DNA of 64,000 nucleotides, taken from assembly GCF_017742245.1 (NCBI RefSeq), contig NZ_JAGHKO010000011.1, positions 584,518 through 648,517 of the forward strand. Reading direction: 5' to 3'. The notes below the pieces were generated by a model. The model ran no database searches, was not told the DNA's origin, and was given only the letters and a program-made list of their open reading frames with translations. The translations under genes and the position numbers were made by a program. The DNA is from Niastella soli (GTDB taxonomy: Bacteria > Bacteroidota > Bacteroidia > Chitinophagales > Chitinophagaceae). Shown in pieces: positions 28,126-37,442 of the stretch (position 1 is its first letter; every line of letters begins with the position of its first letter).

Positions 28126-29490
28126 ATGAAACACAATCAATCGCTTCGAACCCTTGTTCAACGTTTGGTATTGCTTGTGGCCGGAGTAAGCGTCCTATCG
28201 CTGGCAAATGCCCAGACAGCACCGCTCTCCCTGAAAGAAGCATTACAACAGGCATTGAAAAACAAATCGGAAGCAATTAAGGCCAAACTGGATGAAGAGA
28301 ACAGCCAGAACAAAATTGAGGAGGCCAGGTCAAGAGCGTTGCCGCAAATAAACGGAACAGCGGGACTTACCTATAATCCTATCCTGCAGTTAAGCGCCAT
28401 TTCTGGTGATCTGGCCGGACAGCCTGGTAAAACGTTACTAATTCCGTTCGGACAAAAATGGAATGGTTCCGCATCCGTTAACGTATCGCAAACCCTTTTC
28501 GATAAATCGGTCTTTACTGCACTGAAAGCATCAAAAACAACTCAACAATATTATCAACTGGTAAGTGGATTGACCGACGAACAGATAATTGAAAAAGTGG
28601 CCACTCAATATTATCAGGTACTGGTACAACGCCAGCAGTTAGTGGTTATCGACAGTAATATCGCCACCACCACGCGTGTCATGAATGTAATTGAAGGTCA
28701 GTTTAAAAACGGATTGGCTAAAAAGATTGACCTCGACAGAAGTAAAGTGAACCTGTCGAACCTGCAGGCTCAACGCCAGCAATTAAACAATGCGGTCCAG
28801 CTACAGGAGAACACCCTGAAGTTTTATATGGGTATTCCTATTGAAACAGCTATCTCCGTTCCTGCCTCGGCACTTGACAGTATTGAACCAAAGCTGGCTA
28901 TAATGGACAATGCGCCTGATGTAAAAAAAATGTCGGATTACCAGGTGTTGAAGAAACAGGAAGAATTACTGGTGTTACAAAAAGAAGCTACTACCGCAGG
29001 CTTCTATCCATCCCTGTCCTTATCGGGTAGTTACGGGTATTCAGGATTAAGCAAGAGTTTTCCGGTAGGAAGCGGCTCTAACTGGTTCGATTATGCTTCG
29101 GTAGGCGTGAACCTTAAGGTGCCGATCTTCAATGGGTTTTCAACCCGGTCAAAAGTGCGGCAGGCCGATGTAGAGATCAGAAAATTACAGGCAGATATCA
29201 AAAACACTGAACTGGGGCTGAATCTCGCTCATCAAAATGCAAAGACGCAACTCGGCAACAGCATTATCACTTTGAATAATCAAAAGACAAACGTTGCGCT
29301 GGCCGAAGAGGTATATACCAATTCACAAAACAACTATGCACAGGGATTAGCGCCGCTGACAGACCTGCTTGATGCGGAAAACTCGCTGACCACAGCACAA
29401 AATAATTATACCAATGCTTTGCTCGATTACCGGATCGCAGAGATCCAATTGATAAAAGCACAGGGGAACTTAAAATCACTCTTAAACTAA
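28126..29490 (+). CDS. TolC-family outer-membrane efflux protein
   Basis: 454 residues with a signal peptide (about 1-30, ending SLANAQ). Two long-helix repeats are typical of the TolC barrel-tunnel: LSLKEALQQALKNKSEAIKA in the first half and the GLAPLTDLLDAENSLTTAQN segment near the end. The two halves surround beta segments such as SLSLSGSYGYSG and VGVNLKVPIFNGFSTRSKV. It forms the outer-membrane channel of a tripartite pump with the adaptor (6 bp downstream) and the RND permease. Operon order tetR-tolC-MFP-RND is common in Bacteroidota. Confidence 0.95.
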   Translation: MKHNQSLRTLVQRLVLLVAGVSVLSLANAQTAPLSLKEALQQALKNKSEAIKAKLDEENSQNKIEEARSRALPQINGTAGLTYNPILQLSAISGDLAGQPGKTLLIPFGQKWNGSASVNVSQTLFDKSVFTALKASKTTQQYYQLVSGLTDEQIIEKVATQYYQVLVQRQQLVVIDSNIATTTRVMNVIEGQFKNGLAKKIDLDRSKVNLSNLQAQRQQLNNAVQLQENTLKFYMGIPIETAISVPASALDSIEPKLAIMDNAPDVKKMSDYQVLKKQEELLVLQKEATTAGFYPSLSLSGSYGYSGLSKSFPVGSGSNWFDYASVGVNLKVPIFNGFSTRSKVRQADVEIRKLQADIKNTELGLNLAHQNAKTQLGNSIITLNNQKTNVALAEEVYTNSQNNYAQGLAPLTDLLDAENSLTTAQNNYTNALLDYRIAEIQLIKAQGNLKSLLN

Positions 29491-29496
29491 CATACA

Positions 29497-30564
29497 ATGA
29501 AAAAGATCGGTAAGATCATTGTAACGCTCGTAGTAATAGTAGTCTCTTTAGGAGCTATAGCCAAAGTACTTTCAAACAATAAAAAGAAATCGGAAGAAAA
29601 GACACAGATAGTAGCCCAAACAAATGCTACCGTTTCTGTACGGATAGATACGGTGTCGCGTGAAGTTCCCAATTTGGATGTAATTGCAAATGGCAATTTT
29701 GCGCCCGCACAGGAATTAAAACTGGCTTCAGAAAAATCGGGCCGGGTTGTAAATGTGCTGGTAGATGAAGGCAGTTTTGTACAAAATGGGCAAACCGTAG
29801 CTACTATTCGTGTTGACCAATTGTCAGTTGACCTGCATAATTCAGAAGCAAATTATCAAACCGCCCGTACCGACCTGGAAAGATATGAGAACGCCTTTAA
29901 AACCGGTGGTGTTACTCAGCAACAACTCGATCAGGCGCGTTTACAAGTAGAGAACGCAAAAGCAAAACTGGAACAATCAAAGATCAACCTTGGTGATGCC
30001 AGCATTCGCGCGAGCATCAGCGGGATCATAAACAAACGGCACATTGAACCAGGTAGCGTGGTTTCACCTGGCTCCGCCTTATTTGATATCGTGAATGTTT
30101 CTACCCTTAAACTGAACGTTACTGTAAACGAGGCGCAGATCCCTTATCTCAGTGTTGGTAAACAGGTTCAAGTGAAGGTAAGCGTTTTCCCCGAAAAGAC
30201 TTTCTCAGGTAAGATCAACTTCATTTCTCCCAAAGCCGATGAATCGCTGAACTTCCCCGTAGAAATAACCATCACCAATAACGCTGCCTCCCAACTGAGA
30301 GCCGGCATGTATGGAACTGCTGTTTTCGATTTCCCTAATCAGTTGCCGGTTATTATGATACCACGAACTGCTTTTGTGGGTAGTGTAAACAGCAAACAGG
30401 TATTTGTAGCAGACAACGGAGTTGCCCGGCTGAAATCAGTGACACCTGGACGGGTAATTGGTGAAAAAGTTGAAGTATTGAACGGCTTAACAGAAGGGTC
30501 ATTGGTTATCACCAGTGGTCAGATCAATCTTGTTGACGGTAGCCAGGTGAGTGTTATTCAATAA
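29497..30564 (+). CDS. RND efflux periplasmic adaptor (membrane fusion protein)
   Basis: 355 residues. A single N-terminal membrane anchor (IGKIIVTLVVIVVSLGAIAK) is followed by a lipoyl-like half (VLVDEGSFVQNGQTVATI), an alpha-hairpin rich in Gln and Leu (about 105-165), the second lipoyl half (ASIRASISGIINKRHIEPGS) and beta-barrel domains ending with VVLNG-type strands (KVEVLNGLTEGSLVITSG). It links the inner-membrane RND permease with TolC. The Cys of a lipobox is absent, so it is anchored by the helix and not by lipid. Confidence 0.95.
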   Translation: MKKIGKIIVTLVVIVVSLGAIAKVLSNNKKKSEEKTQIVAQTNATVSVRIDTVSREVPNLDVIANGNFAPAQELKLASEKSGRVVNVLVDEGSFVQNGQTVATIRVDQLSVDLHNSEANYQTARTDLERYENAFKTGGVTQQQLDQARLQVENAKAKLEQSKINLGDASIRASISGIINKRHIEPGSVVSPGSALFDIVNVSTLKLNVTVNEAQIPYLSVGKQVQVKVSVFPEKTFSGKINFISPKADESLNFPVEITITNNAASQLRAGMYGTAVFDFPNQLPVIMIPRTAFVGSVNSKQVFVADNGVARLKSVTPGRVIGEKVEVLNGLTEGSLVITSGQINLVDGSQVSVIQ

Positions 30565-30599
30565 GTGCCGGAACGACCATCATTGTTAAATTATTAAAG

Positions 30600-33500
30600 A
30601 TGAAATTAGCTGAATTATCTATAAAACGGCCTTCCCTGGTGATCGTACTGTTTACGATACTCACATTGGGTGGATTGTTTAGTTACAAAATGCTTGGGTA
30701 CGAGCTGATACCCAAATTCGATAGTAATGCGGTGACCATTACAACGATCTATCCCGGTGCGTCACCGGCGGAAGTAGAAAATACCGTTACCAAGAAAATT
30801 GAAGATGCCGTTGCTTCTCTCGAAAATATCAAGAAGCTGGAATCAAAATCATATGAAAGCATTTCCCTGGTAACCATTCAATTGAACAGTGGTGCCGATG
30901 CCGATTATGCATTGAACGATGCCCAACGTAAGATCAATGCAATTCTGAAAGATCTGCCTGATGATGTGGACCCGCCTTCTTTGAATAAATTCTCATTGAG
31001 CGATCTTCCTATTCTTACCTTTTCGGCTTCAGCCAAAATGGATGAGACTCAATTTTATGACCTGATCGACAAACGCATCAGTCCGGCCCTTTCCCGGGTA
31101 AACGGGGTGGCGCAGATAACCCTGGTAGGTGGTCAGGAAAGAGAGGTGCAGGTAAGCCTCGATGCAGAGAAATTAAAAGGTTATGGCTTGTCAGTTCCCC
31201 AGGTGCAACAGATCATCCTTAGCTCAAACCTCGATTTTCCTACCGGTAATGTGCAAACCCGTGAGCAAAGTATTCTGGTACGTTTATCGGGTAAATACAA
31301 GAACGTAGAAGAGATGCGCAACCTGGTACTCTCCTCAAAGAATGGTATTGCCGTTCGGCTTGGTGATGTAGCTGATGTACAGGATTCTCAAAAAGAAGTA
31401 GAGAAGATCTCAAGGGTTAACCAGAAGAACGCGATCGCTGTTCAGGTTGTAAAGCAAAGTGATGCCAACGCGGTAGCGGTAGCAGATGAGATCAAAAAAA
31501 GGGTTACAGCGCTGGAGCAGCAATATGCAGCCAATGGCTTAAAACTTGAAATTGCCAACGACAGTACCGTGTTTACCCTGGAAGCTGCTGATTCTGTAGT
31601 GCATGACCTGTTGCTGGCCGTAGTACTGGTGGCATTTGTGATGCTGTTCTTCCTGCACAGTATTCGTAACTCGCTTATTGTAATGGTTTCTATTCCGGCC
31701 TCCCTGATCGCAACCTTTATTGGAATGGCGTTGTTGGGTTATACCCTTAACCTGATGAGCTTACTGGGTCTGTCGCTGGTGGTTGGTATCCTGGTGGATG
31801 ACGCCATTGTGGTGTTGGAGAATATTTACCGCCACATGGAAATGGGTAAGAACCGGGTGCGGGCAGCCTACGAAGCCACCAAAGAGATCGGGTTTACCGT
31901 AACCGCCATTACCATGGTAATTGTGGTGGTATTCTTACCAATCGCTTTAAGTACCGGTCTGGTGTCGAATATCATTAAACAGTTCTGTGTAACTGTAATT
32001 ATTGCCACGCTGTTATCCTTGTTGTCATCATTTACCATTGTGCCCTGGTTGTCATCGCGCTTTGGTAAACTGGAACATCTTTCCAATAAATCTATTTTTG
32101 GCCGCATCATCCTTGGTTTTGAAAAAGGGCTCACGGCTTTCACCCATTGGATCACCAATATTTTAAAATGGTCGCTGAAACATAAACGCATTACGCTGGC
32201 CATCGTAGTGGTAATGTTTGTAGGTTCTTTGTATATGCTTGGTGGTGGTTATATTGGTGGGGAGTTCTTTGCAAAGAGTGATCGTGGTGAGTTCCTGGTA
32301 CAAATGGAATTGCCCAAAGATGCTTCTATTGAACAAACCAACCAGGTAACGCAAAAGGCGGAAGCTTTTTTAAGCAAAAAGCCAGAGATCGTGAGCCAGG
32401 TTACGGCTGTTGGTCAAACCAGCGAGGGCTTTGCCGGTAGTCAGTCAACCGCTTATAAATCCGAGATAAGGGTAAGGCTGGTTGATCAAAAAAAGCGTAC
32501 CGATGATTCTTACGTGTACGCGGCTAAAATAAAAAGAGAATTACAGAATGTACTGGTAGGCGTTAAAGTAAAAACAACCCCGGTAGGTATGTTGGGTACG
32601 GCAGACCAGGCTCCATTGGCGCTGGTAGTAATGGCGCCCGATCTTGACAGCGCCATGGTATTTGCCAATGCAGCACACGAGGAGCTGAAGAAAATAAAAG
32701 GTGCTACTGAAACAAAACTCACCGTTGAAGCGGGTAATCCCGAGATCAACGTACAGGTTGATCGCGATAAAATGGCCAGTTTGGGTCTTAGTCTGCAAAC
32801 AGTGGGTCTGACCATGCAAACGGCCTTTAATGGTAATACCGATGGTAAGTTCAGAGCAGGTGAATATGAATACGACATCAATATCCGGTATAACAGTTTC
32901 AACAGGTCGAATATTGAAGATGTAAGAAATCTTGAATTTACCAATGATCAGGGACAGCGCATTAAATTATCACAGTTCGCTAATATCATTGAATCATCTG
33001 GTCCCAGTTTGCTGGAAAGAAGAGATAAAAGCCCCTCTGTAACTGTTCAGGGACAAACAGTAGGTCGCCCGTCGGGTACTGTTGCCGGCGAATGGCAGAA
33101 AGCTTTTGAAAAATTAAGAAAACCTGCTGGTGTAAGTTATGTATGGGGTGGCGATATGGAAAACCAATCGGAAGGTTTTGGTACGCTTGGCGTAGCACTG
33201 CTGGCTGCTATCTTACTGGTTTATCTGGTAATGGTGTTGTTGTACGACAGCTTTGTATATCCGCTGGTAGTATTGTTCTCTGTGCCGTTGTCGTTCATTG
33301 GTGCGTTGCTCGCATTGGGATTGACCAATAACTCATTGAACATCTTTACTATCCTTGGTATCATCATGTTGATTGGTCTGGTTTGTAAAAACGCCATTAT
33401 GATCGTTGACTTTACCAATCACCGGAAAGCTGCTGGTGAATCAACTTTCACCGCATTGATACAGGCTAACCATGCAAGGCTGCGCCCCATCTTAATGACA

Positions 33501-33773
33501 ACCATCGCCATGGTGTTCGGTATGCTGCCGATCGCTATTGCCTCAGGCCCCGGTGCTGAATGGAAAAACGGTCTGGCCTGGGTGATCATCGGTGGTTTGA
33601 TCAGTTCACTGTTCCTTACCCTGATCATTGTACCTGTGATCTACGCGATATTCGATCATTGGATCACCCGTAGAAAAAACAAAAAGCAACAAAAGACGAT
33701 AGAAGAACTAATGGTTGAAGAATATGTGCCCGCTGAAACTGAAGATGGATTTACTTCTGTACACGCGGTGTAA
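30600..33773 (+). CDS. RND-family efflux permease (HAE-type)
   Basis: 1057 residues, full length for an RND pump. It has the twelve-helix duplicated layout with two large periplasmic loops. Helix 4 carries the proton-relay pair D400-D401 in GILVDDAIVVLENIYRH, and the second half has the matching GLVCKNAIMIVDFTN. The N-terminus (MKLAELSIKRPSLVIVLFTI) and the loop motif TTIYPGASPAEVE are standard. The HAE (drug-type) subclass fits better than the heavy-metal subclass, since the metal-binding Met clusters are not seen. Substrates are probably hydrophobic toxicants. It ends the operon, and a hairpin lies 41 bp downstream. Confidence 0.95.
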   Translation: MKLAELSIKRPSLVIVLFTILTLGGLFSYKMLGYELIPKFDSNAVTITTIYPGASPAEVENTVTKKIEDAVASLENIKKLESKSYESISLVTIQLNSGADADYALNDAQRKINAILKDLPDDVDPPSLNKFSLSDLPILTFSASAKMDETQFYDLIDKRISPALSRVNGVAQITLVGGQEREVQVSLDAEKLKGYGLSVPQVQQIILSSNLDFPTGNVQTREQSILVRLSGKYKNVEEMRNLVLSSKNGIAVRLGDVADVQDSQKEVEKISRVNQKNAIAVQVVKQSDANAVAVADEIKKRVTALEQQYAANGLKLEIANDSTVFTLEAADSVVHDLLLAVVLVAFVMLFFLHSIRNSLIVMVSIPASLIATFIGMALLGYTLNLMSLLGLSLVVGILVDDAIVVLENIYRHMEMGKNRVRAAYEATKEIGFTVTAITMVIVVVFLPIALSTGLVSNIIKQFCVTVIIATLLSLLSSFTIVPWLSSRFGKLEHLSNKSIFGRIILGFEKGLTAFTHWITNILKWSLKHKRITLAIVVVMFVGSLYMLGGGYIGGEFFAKSDRGEFLVQMELPKDASIEQTNQVTQKAEAFLSKKPEIVSQVTAVGQTSEGFAGSQSTAYKSEIRVRLVDQKKRTDDSYVYAAKIKRELQNVLVGVKVKTTPVGMLGTADQAPLALVVMAPDLDSAMVFANAAHEELKKIKGATETKLTVEAGNPEINVQVDRDKMASLGLSLQTVGLTMQTAFNGNTDGKFRAGEYEYDINIRYNSFNRSNIEDVRNLEFTNDQGQRIKLSQFANIIESSGPSLLERRDKSPSVTVQGQTVGRPSGTVAGEWQKAFEKLRKPAGVSYVWGGDMENQSEGFGTLGVALLAAILLVYLVMVLLYDSFVYPLVVLFSVPLSFIGALLALGLTNNSLNIFTILGIIMLIGLVCKNAIMIVDFTNHRKAAGESTFTALIQANHARLRPILMTTIAMVFGMLPIAIASGPGAEWKNGLAWVIIGGLISSLFLTLIIVPVIYAIFDHWITRRKNKKQQKTIEELMVEEYVPAETEDGFTSVHAV

Positions 33774-33814
33774 GTGTAAGGCAGGATTTAGTAGATAGGT
33801 TGGCGTTTTTCATG

Positions 33815-33861
33815 AAGGTTAACAGGATCCCGGAATTCATTTTCCGGCTACTGTTGACCTT
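33815..33861. terminator. Long hairpin between the convergent RND and hydrolase genes
   Basis: AAGGTTAACAG (33815-33825) pairs with CTGTTGACCTT (33851-33861) with one G-T pair, and an internal CCGGAA/TTCCGG extends the stem. It lies between two convergent stops (33773 and 33884) and may serve both. Confidence 0.55.
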
Positions 33862-33883
33862 TCTCTATTTAGTGTCGGTTTGG

Positions 33884-35299
33884 TTATTGACGTTTCTGCG
33901 CAAAGAGCCAATCCCATAAACCGGGTGTTGTGGTGACTTTATACCAGATATTATGGCCTTCGTCCGGGAACTCAGAATAGATGGGATGACCGCCTGCTTT
34001 TTCCAGGGCAGTTATCATATTCTGTGCGCTACTAACCGGAACGTTTTTGTCCTTTTTGCCGTGGAAAGCCCATACGGCGACGGTGGCAGCATTCGAAGCA
34101 AGTGCAGGATCGCCCCCGCCGCAAACCGGGATGGCAGCGGCAAATAGGTCTGGACGCCTGCAAATGAAATTCCATGCCCCGTATCCACCTCTTGAGATAC
34201 CGGTTACATAACGCCTGTTTACATCTATTCCAAACTGTTTATCTAAAGAACTGATGGCATCAAACACCAGTGAATCTACTGAGGGATAATTGGGTAAGCC
34301 GCCCCAGCCACTTCCAGGTGGGCAGTGCGGAATAAAAATAAATGCAGGGTACTTTCTTCTGTTGCTATCAATGGACAACAATTCTGCTGCGGCAGCCCCT
34401 TCAATTTGTCTTAGGGTATCAGTAGGCGGCTGACCGCCATACGGCAGGGATACCACTAAAGGATAGTTTTTTGAAGGATCGTAATGGAGTGGTTTTATTA
34501 ATCGGTACAACAGGGTTTCTCCCTTACTGTTTACGAAGGTCCTGAATTCAGATCGCTGTGCCAGCTCTTTTGTTCTTTCAAAGTTTTTGTTTGCCCAATA
34601 TAGGGAAGAGTAACATTCGGAAGATAGCATTATACCAGAGATGAGCATAACCAGTAAACTTATTGCTCCTGTAGAATACCACACGTTTTTCGAAAGGTTG
34701 TGTATAGGGGAGGGGCGCGTTGTTAACTTTCTATGCTCCTTTAAAAAATGGATTATAAAAAATACAGGAACAAGGCTATTGGCCAATGAGATCCATTCAG
34801 CGATCTTTTCTAAATTGAAGTTGTACCGAAAACTGTTTGTGGTTAGTGATCGGATAACTGTGATCAAAAGGAATAGTCCTATGGCTAACATATAAACTCC
34901 GGCCAGCCTTAGCCAGTAATTACTTTTTGTTTTAAGGGATAGTAAACAGGCTGCATACACGACGTTGGCGCTCAAGGACAGGATCAGCATGGGCAGATTT
35001 AAATTGCCCGGTTTTTGAAACTCCAGTATTATAAAAATTACCATTGCATACAAGAACGTTGAAGTAACGGAAACTATCCCTGCGGCTAATGCAAGCCGAT
35101 ACCGCTGGTGGTAAAAATATTTTAGGATAAGCGTTGATCCAATGAACGTTATGATGTTCGTCACCAACAACCAGTCACTAAATGGCTCGAGCGTAAGCAT
35201 TTGAGGGCCAACCAGGAAACGGATGGTGCTTTGCAGTAATCCTGACAAAGCAGTAAGGGCGGAAAAAAATATTAATATGGTATAATGCCACTTCCTCAT
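33884..35299 (-). CDS. Multi-pass membrane protein fused to an alpha/beta hydrolase (esterase-like)
   Basis: 471 residues. The N-terminal half (about 1-235) holds about six or seven hydrophobic helices (for example YTILIFFSALTALSG, VIFIILEFQ, LISGIMLSS). The C-terminal half (about 260-471) is an alpha/beta hydrolase: YPLVVSLPYGGQ, FIFIPHCPPGSGW, then the nucleophile elbow GISRGG with S369, the acid in KKDKNV (D417) and the base in DEGHNIW (H449). This resembles the esterase/depolymerase-like enzymes with the LVVSLPYGG motif. The catalytic domain probably faces the periplasm; the topology is inference. The fusion of such a membrane domain with this hydrolase is less usual. No close neighbour suggests a substrate. 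Confidence 0.8.
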   Translation of the reverse strand: MRKWHYTILIFFSALTALSGLLQSTIRFLVGPQMLTLEPFSDWLLVTNIITFIGSTLILKYFYHQRYRLALAAGIVSVTSTFLYAMVIFIILEFQKPGNLNLPMLILSLSANVVYAACLLSLKTKSNYWLRLAGVYMLAIGLFLLITVIRSLTTNSFRYNFNLEKIAEWISLANSLVPVFFIIHFLKEHRKLTTRPSPIHNLSKNVWYSTGAISLLVMLISGIMLSSECYSSLYWANKNFERTKELAQRSEFRTFVNSKGETLLYRLIKPLHYDPSKNYPLVVSLPYGGQPPTDTLRQIEGAAAAELLSIDSNRRKYPAFIFIPHCPPGSGWGGLPNYPSVDSLVFDAISSLDKQFGIDVNRRYVTGISRGGYGAWNFICRRPDLFAAAIPVCGGGDPALASNAATVAVWAFHGKKDKNVPVSSAQNMITALEKAGGHPIYSEFPDEGHNIWYKVTTTPGLWDWLFAQKRQ

Positions 35300-35657
35300 A
35301 ATGAGCTAAATCTAAAAAAAAATGAACAGAATAACTAATATTCGGTTATCCATTTCAGATGAAGATTTATCTTAAAAAATAGGGAGTGCCGTAGTGTTTT
35401 CAGACTGAATACAGTAAAAGCAAATTCGACTCCCTTTACGAGCACCTGGTAACCCTGTTCGTTTAAAATGCTCGCTCCCTTCTGATCTTGTGCCTATGGC
35501 GTCATTAGAAGCTGATTTTGCCCTTGTTTTGTCTTTGGTGGTAATTGTCTTGATTATGCAGTAGAAACCCTTGTAAGGCAAATTATCGGGTGAAGACTAC
35601 CGATAGGGGTATAGAACCATACCATGACGGGCAGGAATAGTCATTGATCCTGGTCGA
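35300..35657. other. Intergenic stretch upstream of the hydrolase gene
   Basis: There is no convincing gene here. It should hold the hydrolase promoter. A 69-codon minus-strand frame exists but has poor protein character. I saw no tRNA fold. Confidence 0.4.
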
Positions 35658-35703
35658 ATTCTCTCCAGATTCTCTCCAGATCCTCTCCAGATCCTCTCCA
35701 GAT
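35658..35703. repeat. Tandem array A: four 11-bp units (ATTCTCTCCAG/ATCCTCTCCAG)
   Basis: Four head-to-tail 11-bp units occupy 35658-35701: two ATTCTCTCCAG followed by two ATCCTCTCCAG, plus a trailing AT. The T-to-C change at the third base is shared by the last two units, as expected from slippage or duplication. It lies between two minus-strand genes, about 360 bp upstream of the hydrolase start. Confidence 0.9.
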
Positions 35704-35731
35704 ATATCTAAAATAGGCTATTTACCCGGTC

Positions 35732-35775
35732 AGAATTGCATAGGAATTGCATAAGAATTGCATAAGAATTGCATA
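35732..35775. repeat. Tandem array B: four 11-bp units (AGAATTGCATA)
   Basis: Four 11-bp units are seen: AGAATTGCATA, GGAATTGCATA and two more AGAATTGCATA. AATT falls at 35734, 35745, 35756 and 35767, once per helical turn, so the stretch may be intrinsically curved. The sequence is unrelated to array A, but unit length and copy number are the same. Confidence 0.9.
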
Positions 35776-35780
35776 GACTA

Positions 35781-35945
35781 TGCTATTCTGATGCCATTCT
35801 GGTGGCAGTTTGGTGGGATATGTAGTATATATTCGCCCTTATTTCATTGGATCTGCACCGGGTCTGCCTTGGAGCATGTTCGGGTCACGTTCGGGATTCC
35901 CAAAGAAAGCCCCCTGTTTCCCCAGGGAAGACCCGAAGAGATCCC
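35781..35945. repeat. Degenerate 11-bp periodicity downstream of arrays A and B
   Basis: Successive 11-mers keep a shared motif. Beginning at 35781: TGCTATTCTGA, TGCCATTCTGG, TGGCAGTTTGG, TGGGATATGTA. From 35847: TTGGATCTGCA, CCGGGTCTGCC, TTGGAGCATGT, TCGGGTCACGT, TCGGGATTCCC. C-triplets end at 35923, 35934 and 35945. The period matches the perfect arrays, but the sequence is diverged. A 65-codon frame through it is not a credible gene. Confidence 0.7.
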
Positions 35946-36102
35946 GAACAAATAGGAGTTATAGCGCTATTAAATAGTTGTATTTCAATTTTATATAGCT
36001 CTAGAGAGATCGTGTGTGTATTATAGTTGGCTGTTAGTCAATATGTACCCCGGTTTTCTCAGTCCCATTTTTGAAGGTTGCCTGTTAAGGATAAGCGAAG
36101 TA

Positions 36103-37329
36103 TTATTTTCCAGGGCGTAATTTTATTGTCGATAGTACCAGCAGTAGTGATCCGGCGAGTAATCCTATCGCTGCAAACCACAACAGCCATTTGTAAACAG
36201 CATGAGCTGTGCCTAACAGCAGGCCAATACCCTGCACCAGTAAAATAGTTTCTTGTAAAAGAACCGCGGAAGTAAAGATCGATAGTGAAAATCGAACAAA
36301 ATAGTTTTGAACGTTTATGGCGCCTGCCATGATATAATTGGAGAGAATATAAAATGTAGCCAATCCCAAAAATACAAGGTGTAAGAAGCCGATAATGATA
36401 GGGCGCAATCCGAAAACAGCATTGCCCAGGCCTGGGATGACCGTGCCAATTTGTAAGATTGATTTAATAATAAATGAGACTAATACCAAAAAACAAAGTG
36501 TTCTGGCCAGCGTTGAGTTGTAAACCCGTTTAAGCGGGAATGAACTGCCCATCCGGAAAAAAAAGATCAAAGACGCAATGATCAGTGCCGCACCGGTTTT
36601 TGCAAGGATACTTATTATGGCACTATTGGAATGCCACAGTAATGCGAGAAAAAAAGAAGGGATAACACTTGCAAGTAGTAAGCTGGTAAACCACTTCGTG
36701 GCTTTTGGAACAATATTTCCCTTTACGGTATTGTAAGCCGCATGAAAAAGCAACGCAAAAACAGCCAATGTAAAAAAGCCATTATATTGAAAATGCAGGT
36801 AAAAGAAATTGGAATCTTTATATAATAAAACATTCTTATTGCCTGAAGCAAGCAGATAAGTGAAAGTAAATGGGCCGGCGGATGAAATTACCAGGCATAT
36901 AATGGCGCCCAGCGCAAGATAATTGGCAGGTCCCTTTGGGTTTACTGATAACAGGTCTTTTATAAAACAGCCGCTGTATCCGTAGGTGAAAAATATAAAA
37001 AAGGTGGAAAAAAGCTCCGCAATTACTCCATTCCCCAGGAAAAAGAATGAGAATAACATGCCAAAGGAAGTAATGAGCAACCCCCATAGCATACGTTGAT
37101 ACCACGATCGCTGTTGAAATGGCGGCGGCAACAGGGTATAGGTCAGCAGGTTTAACAAAGCTATAGTGACCCAGCCGCCCAAGGCAAAATGTGAATGAGC
37201 GCCCAATAAAAAGTCGTAATTAATAACCGGTAACGGAAATAATATTTTGCTCCGGAGTAAAAATCCCAGTATCGCTACAAGGCTTAGGCTGACCAGTGAA
37301 ATGTTTATCCAAAATCTTTTGTTGCTCAT
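36103..37329 (-). CDS. Polytopic membrane protein with heme-copper-oxidase-subunit-I-like His motif
   Basis: 408 residues with eleven or twelve predicted membrane helices. The helix-2 motif GAHSHFALGGW (H45, H47) resembles the heme-binding segment of heme-copper oxidase subunit I and NorB/CcoN relatives (H-x-H...GW). Further helix histidines are seen in FYLHFQYNGFF (H179), LLFHAAYN (H196) and GFLHLVFLGL. The copper-site HPEVY-type sequence of true oxidases is not visible and the protein is shorter than CcoN, so it is probably a heme-binding homologue and not a respiratory oxidase. It appears monocistronic. The subfamily assignment is inference from the motif pattern. Confidence 0.6.
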   Translation of the reverse strand: MSNKRFWINISLVSLSLVAILGFLLRSKILFPLPVINYDFLLGAHSHFALGGWVTIALLNLLTYTLLPPPFQQRSWYQRMLWGLLITSFGMLFSFFFLGNGVIAELFSTFFIFFTYGYSGCFIKDLLSVNPKGPANYLALGAIICLVISSAGPFTFTYLLASGNKNVLLYKDSNFFYLHFQYNGFFTLAVFALLFHAAYNTVKGNIVPKATKWFTSLLLASVIPSFFLALLWHSNSAIISILAKTGAALIIASLIFFFRMGSSFPLKRVYNSTLARTLCFLVLVSFIIKSILQIGTVIPGLGNAVFGLRPIIIGFLHLVFLGLATFYILSNYIMAGAINVQNYFVRFSLSIFTSAVLLQETILLVQGIGLLLGTAHAVYKWLLWFAAIGLLAGSLLLVLSTIKLRPGK

Positions 37330-37442
37330 TGCTCGCAGGTATAATTTCTTTCCGTTGTTTTTTACCCATAAATTAAATGCAAAGATCTTGATGTTTTTAT
37401 ATTCTTTTAATGACTATGGTCATATAGCGAAATGACGTTCTT

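Noticed and set aside
35372-35581. 69-codon minus-strand frame upstream of the hydrolase
   Set aside because: It lacks any domain pattern and starts without context. It could be a fragment of a repeated intergenic sequence, but I cannot show this.
35658-35775. CRISPR array
   Set aside because: Units are 11 bp with no spacers, far shorter than CRISPR repeats, and no cas gene is near.
35758-35955. 65-codon frame in the repeat region
   Set aside because: It runs through 11-bp repeats that are not a multiple of three, so the frame is not a repeat product, and it has no start context or homology pattern.
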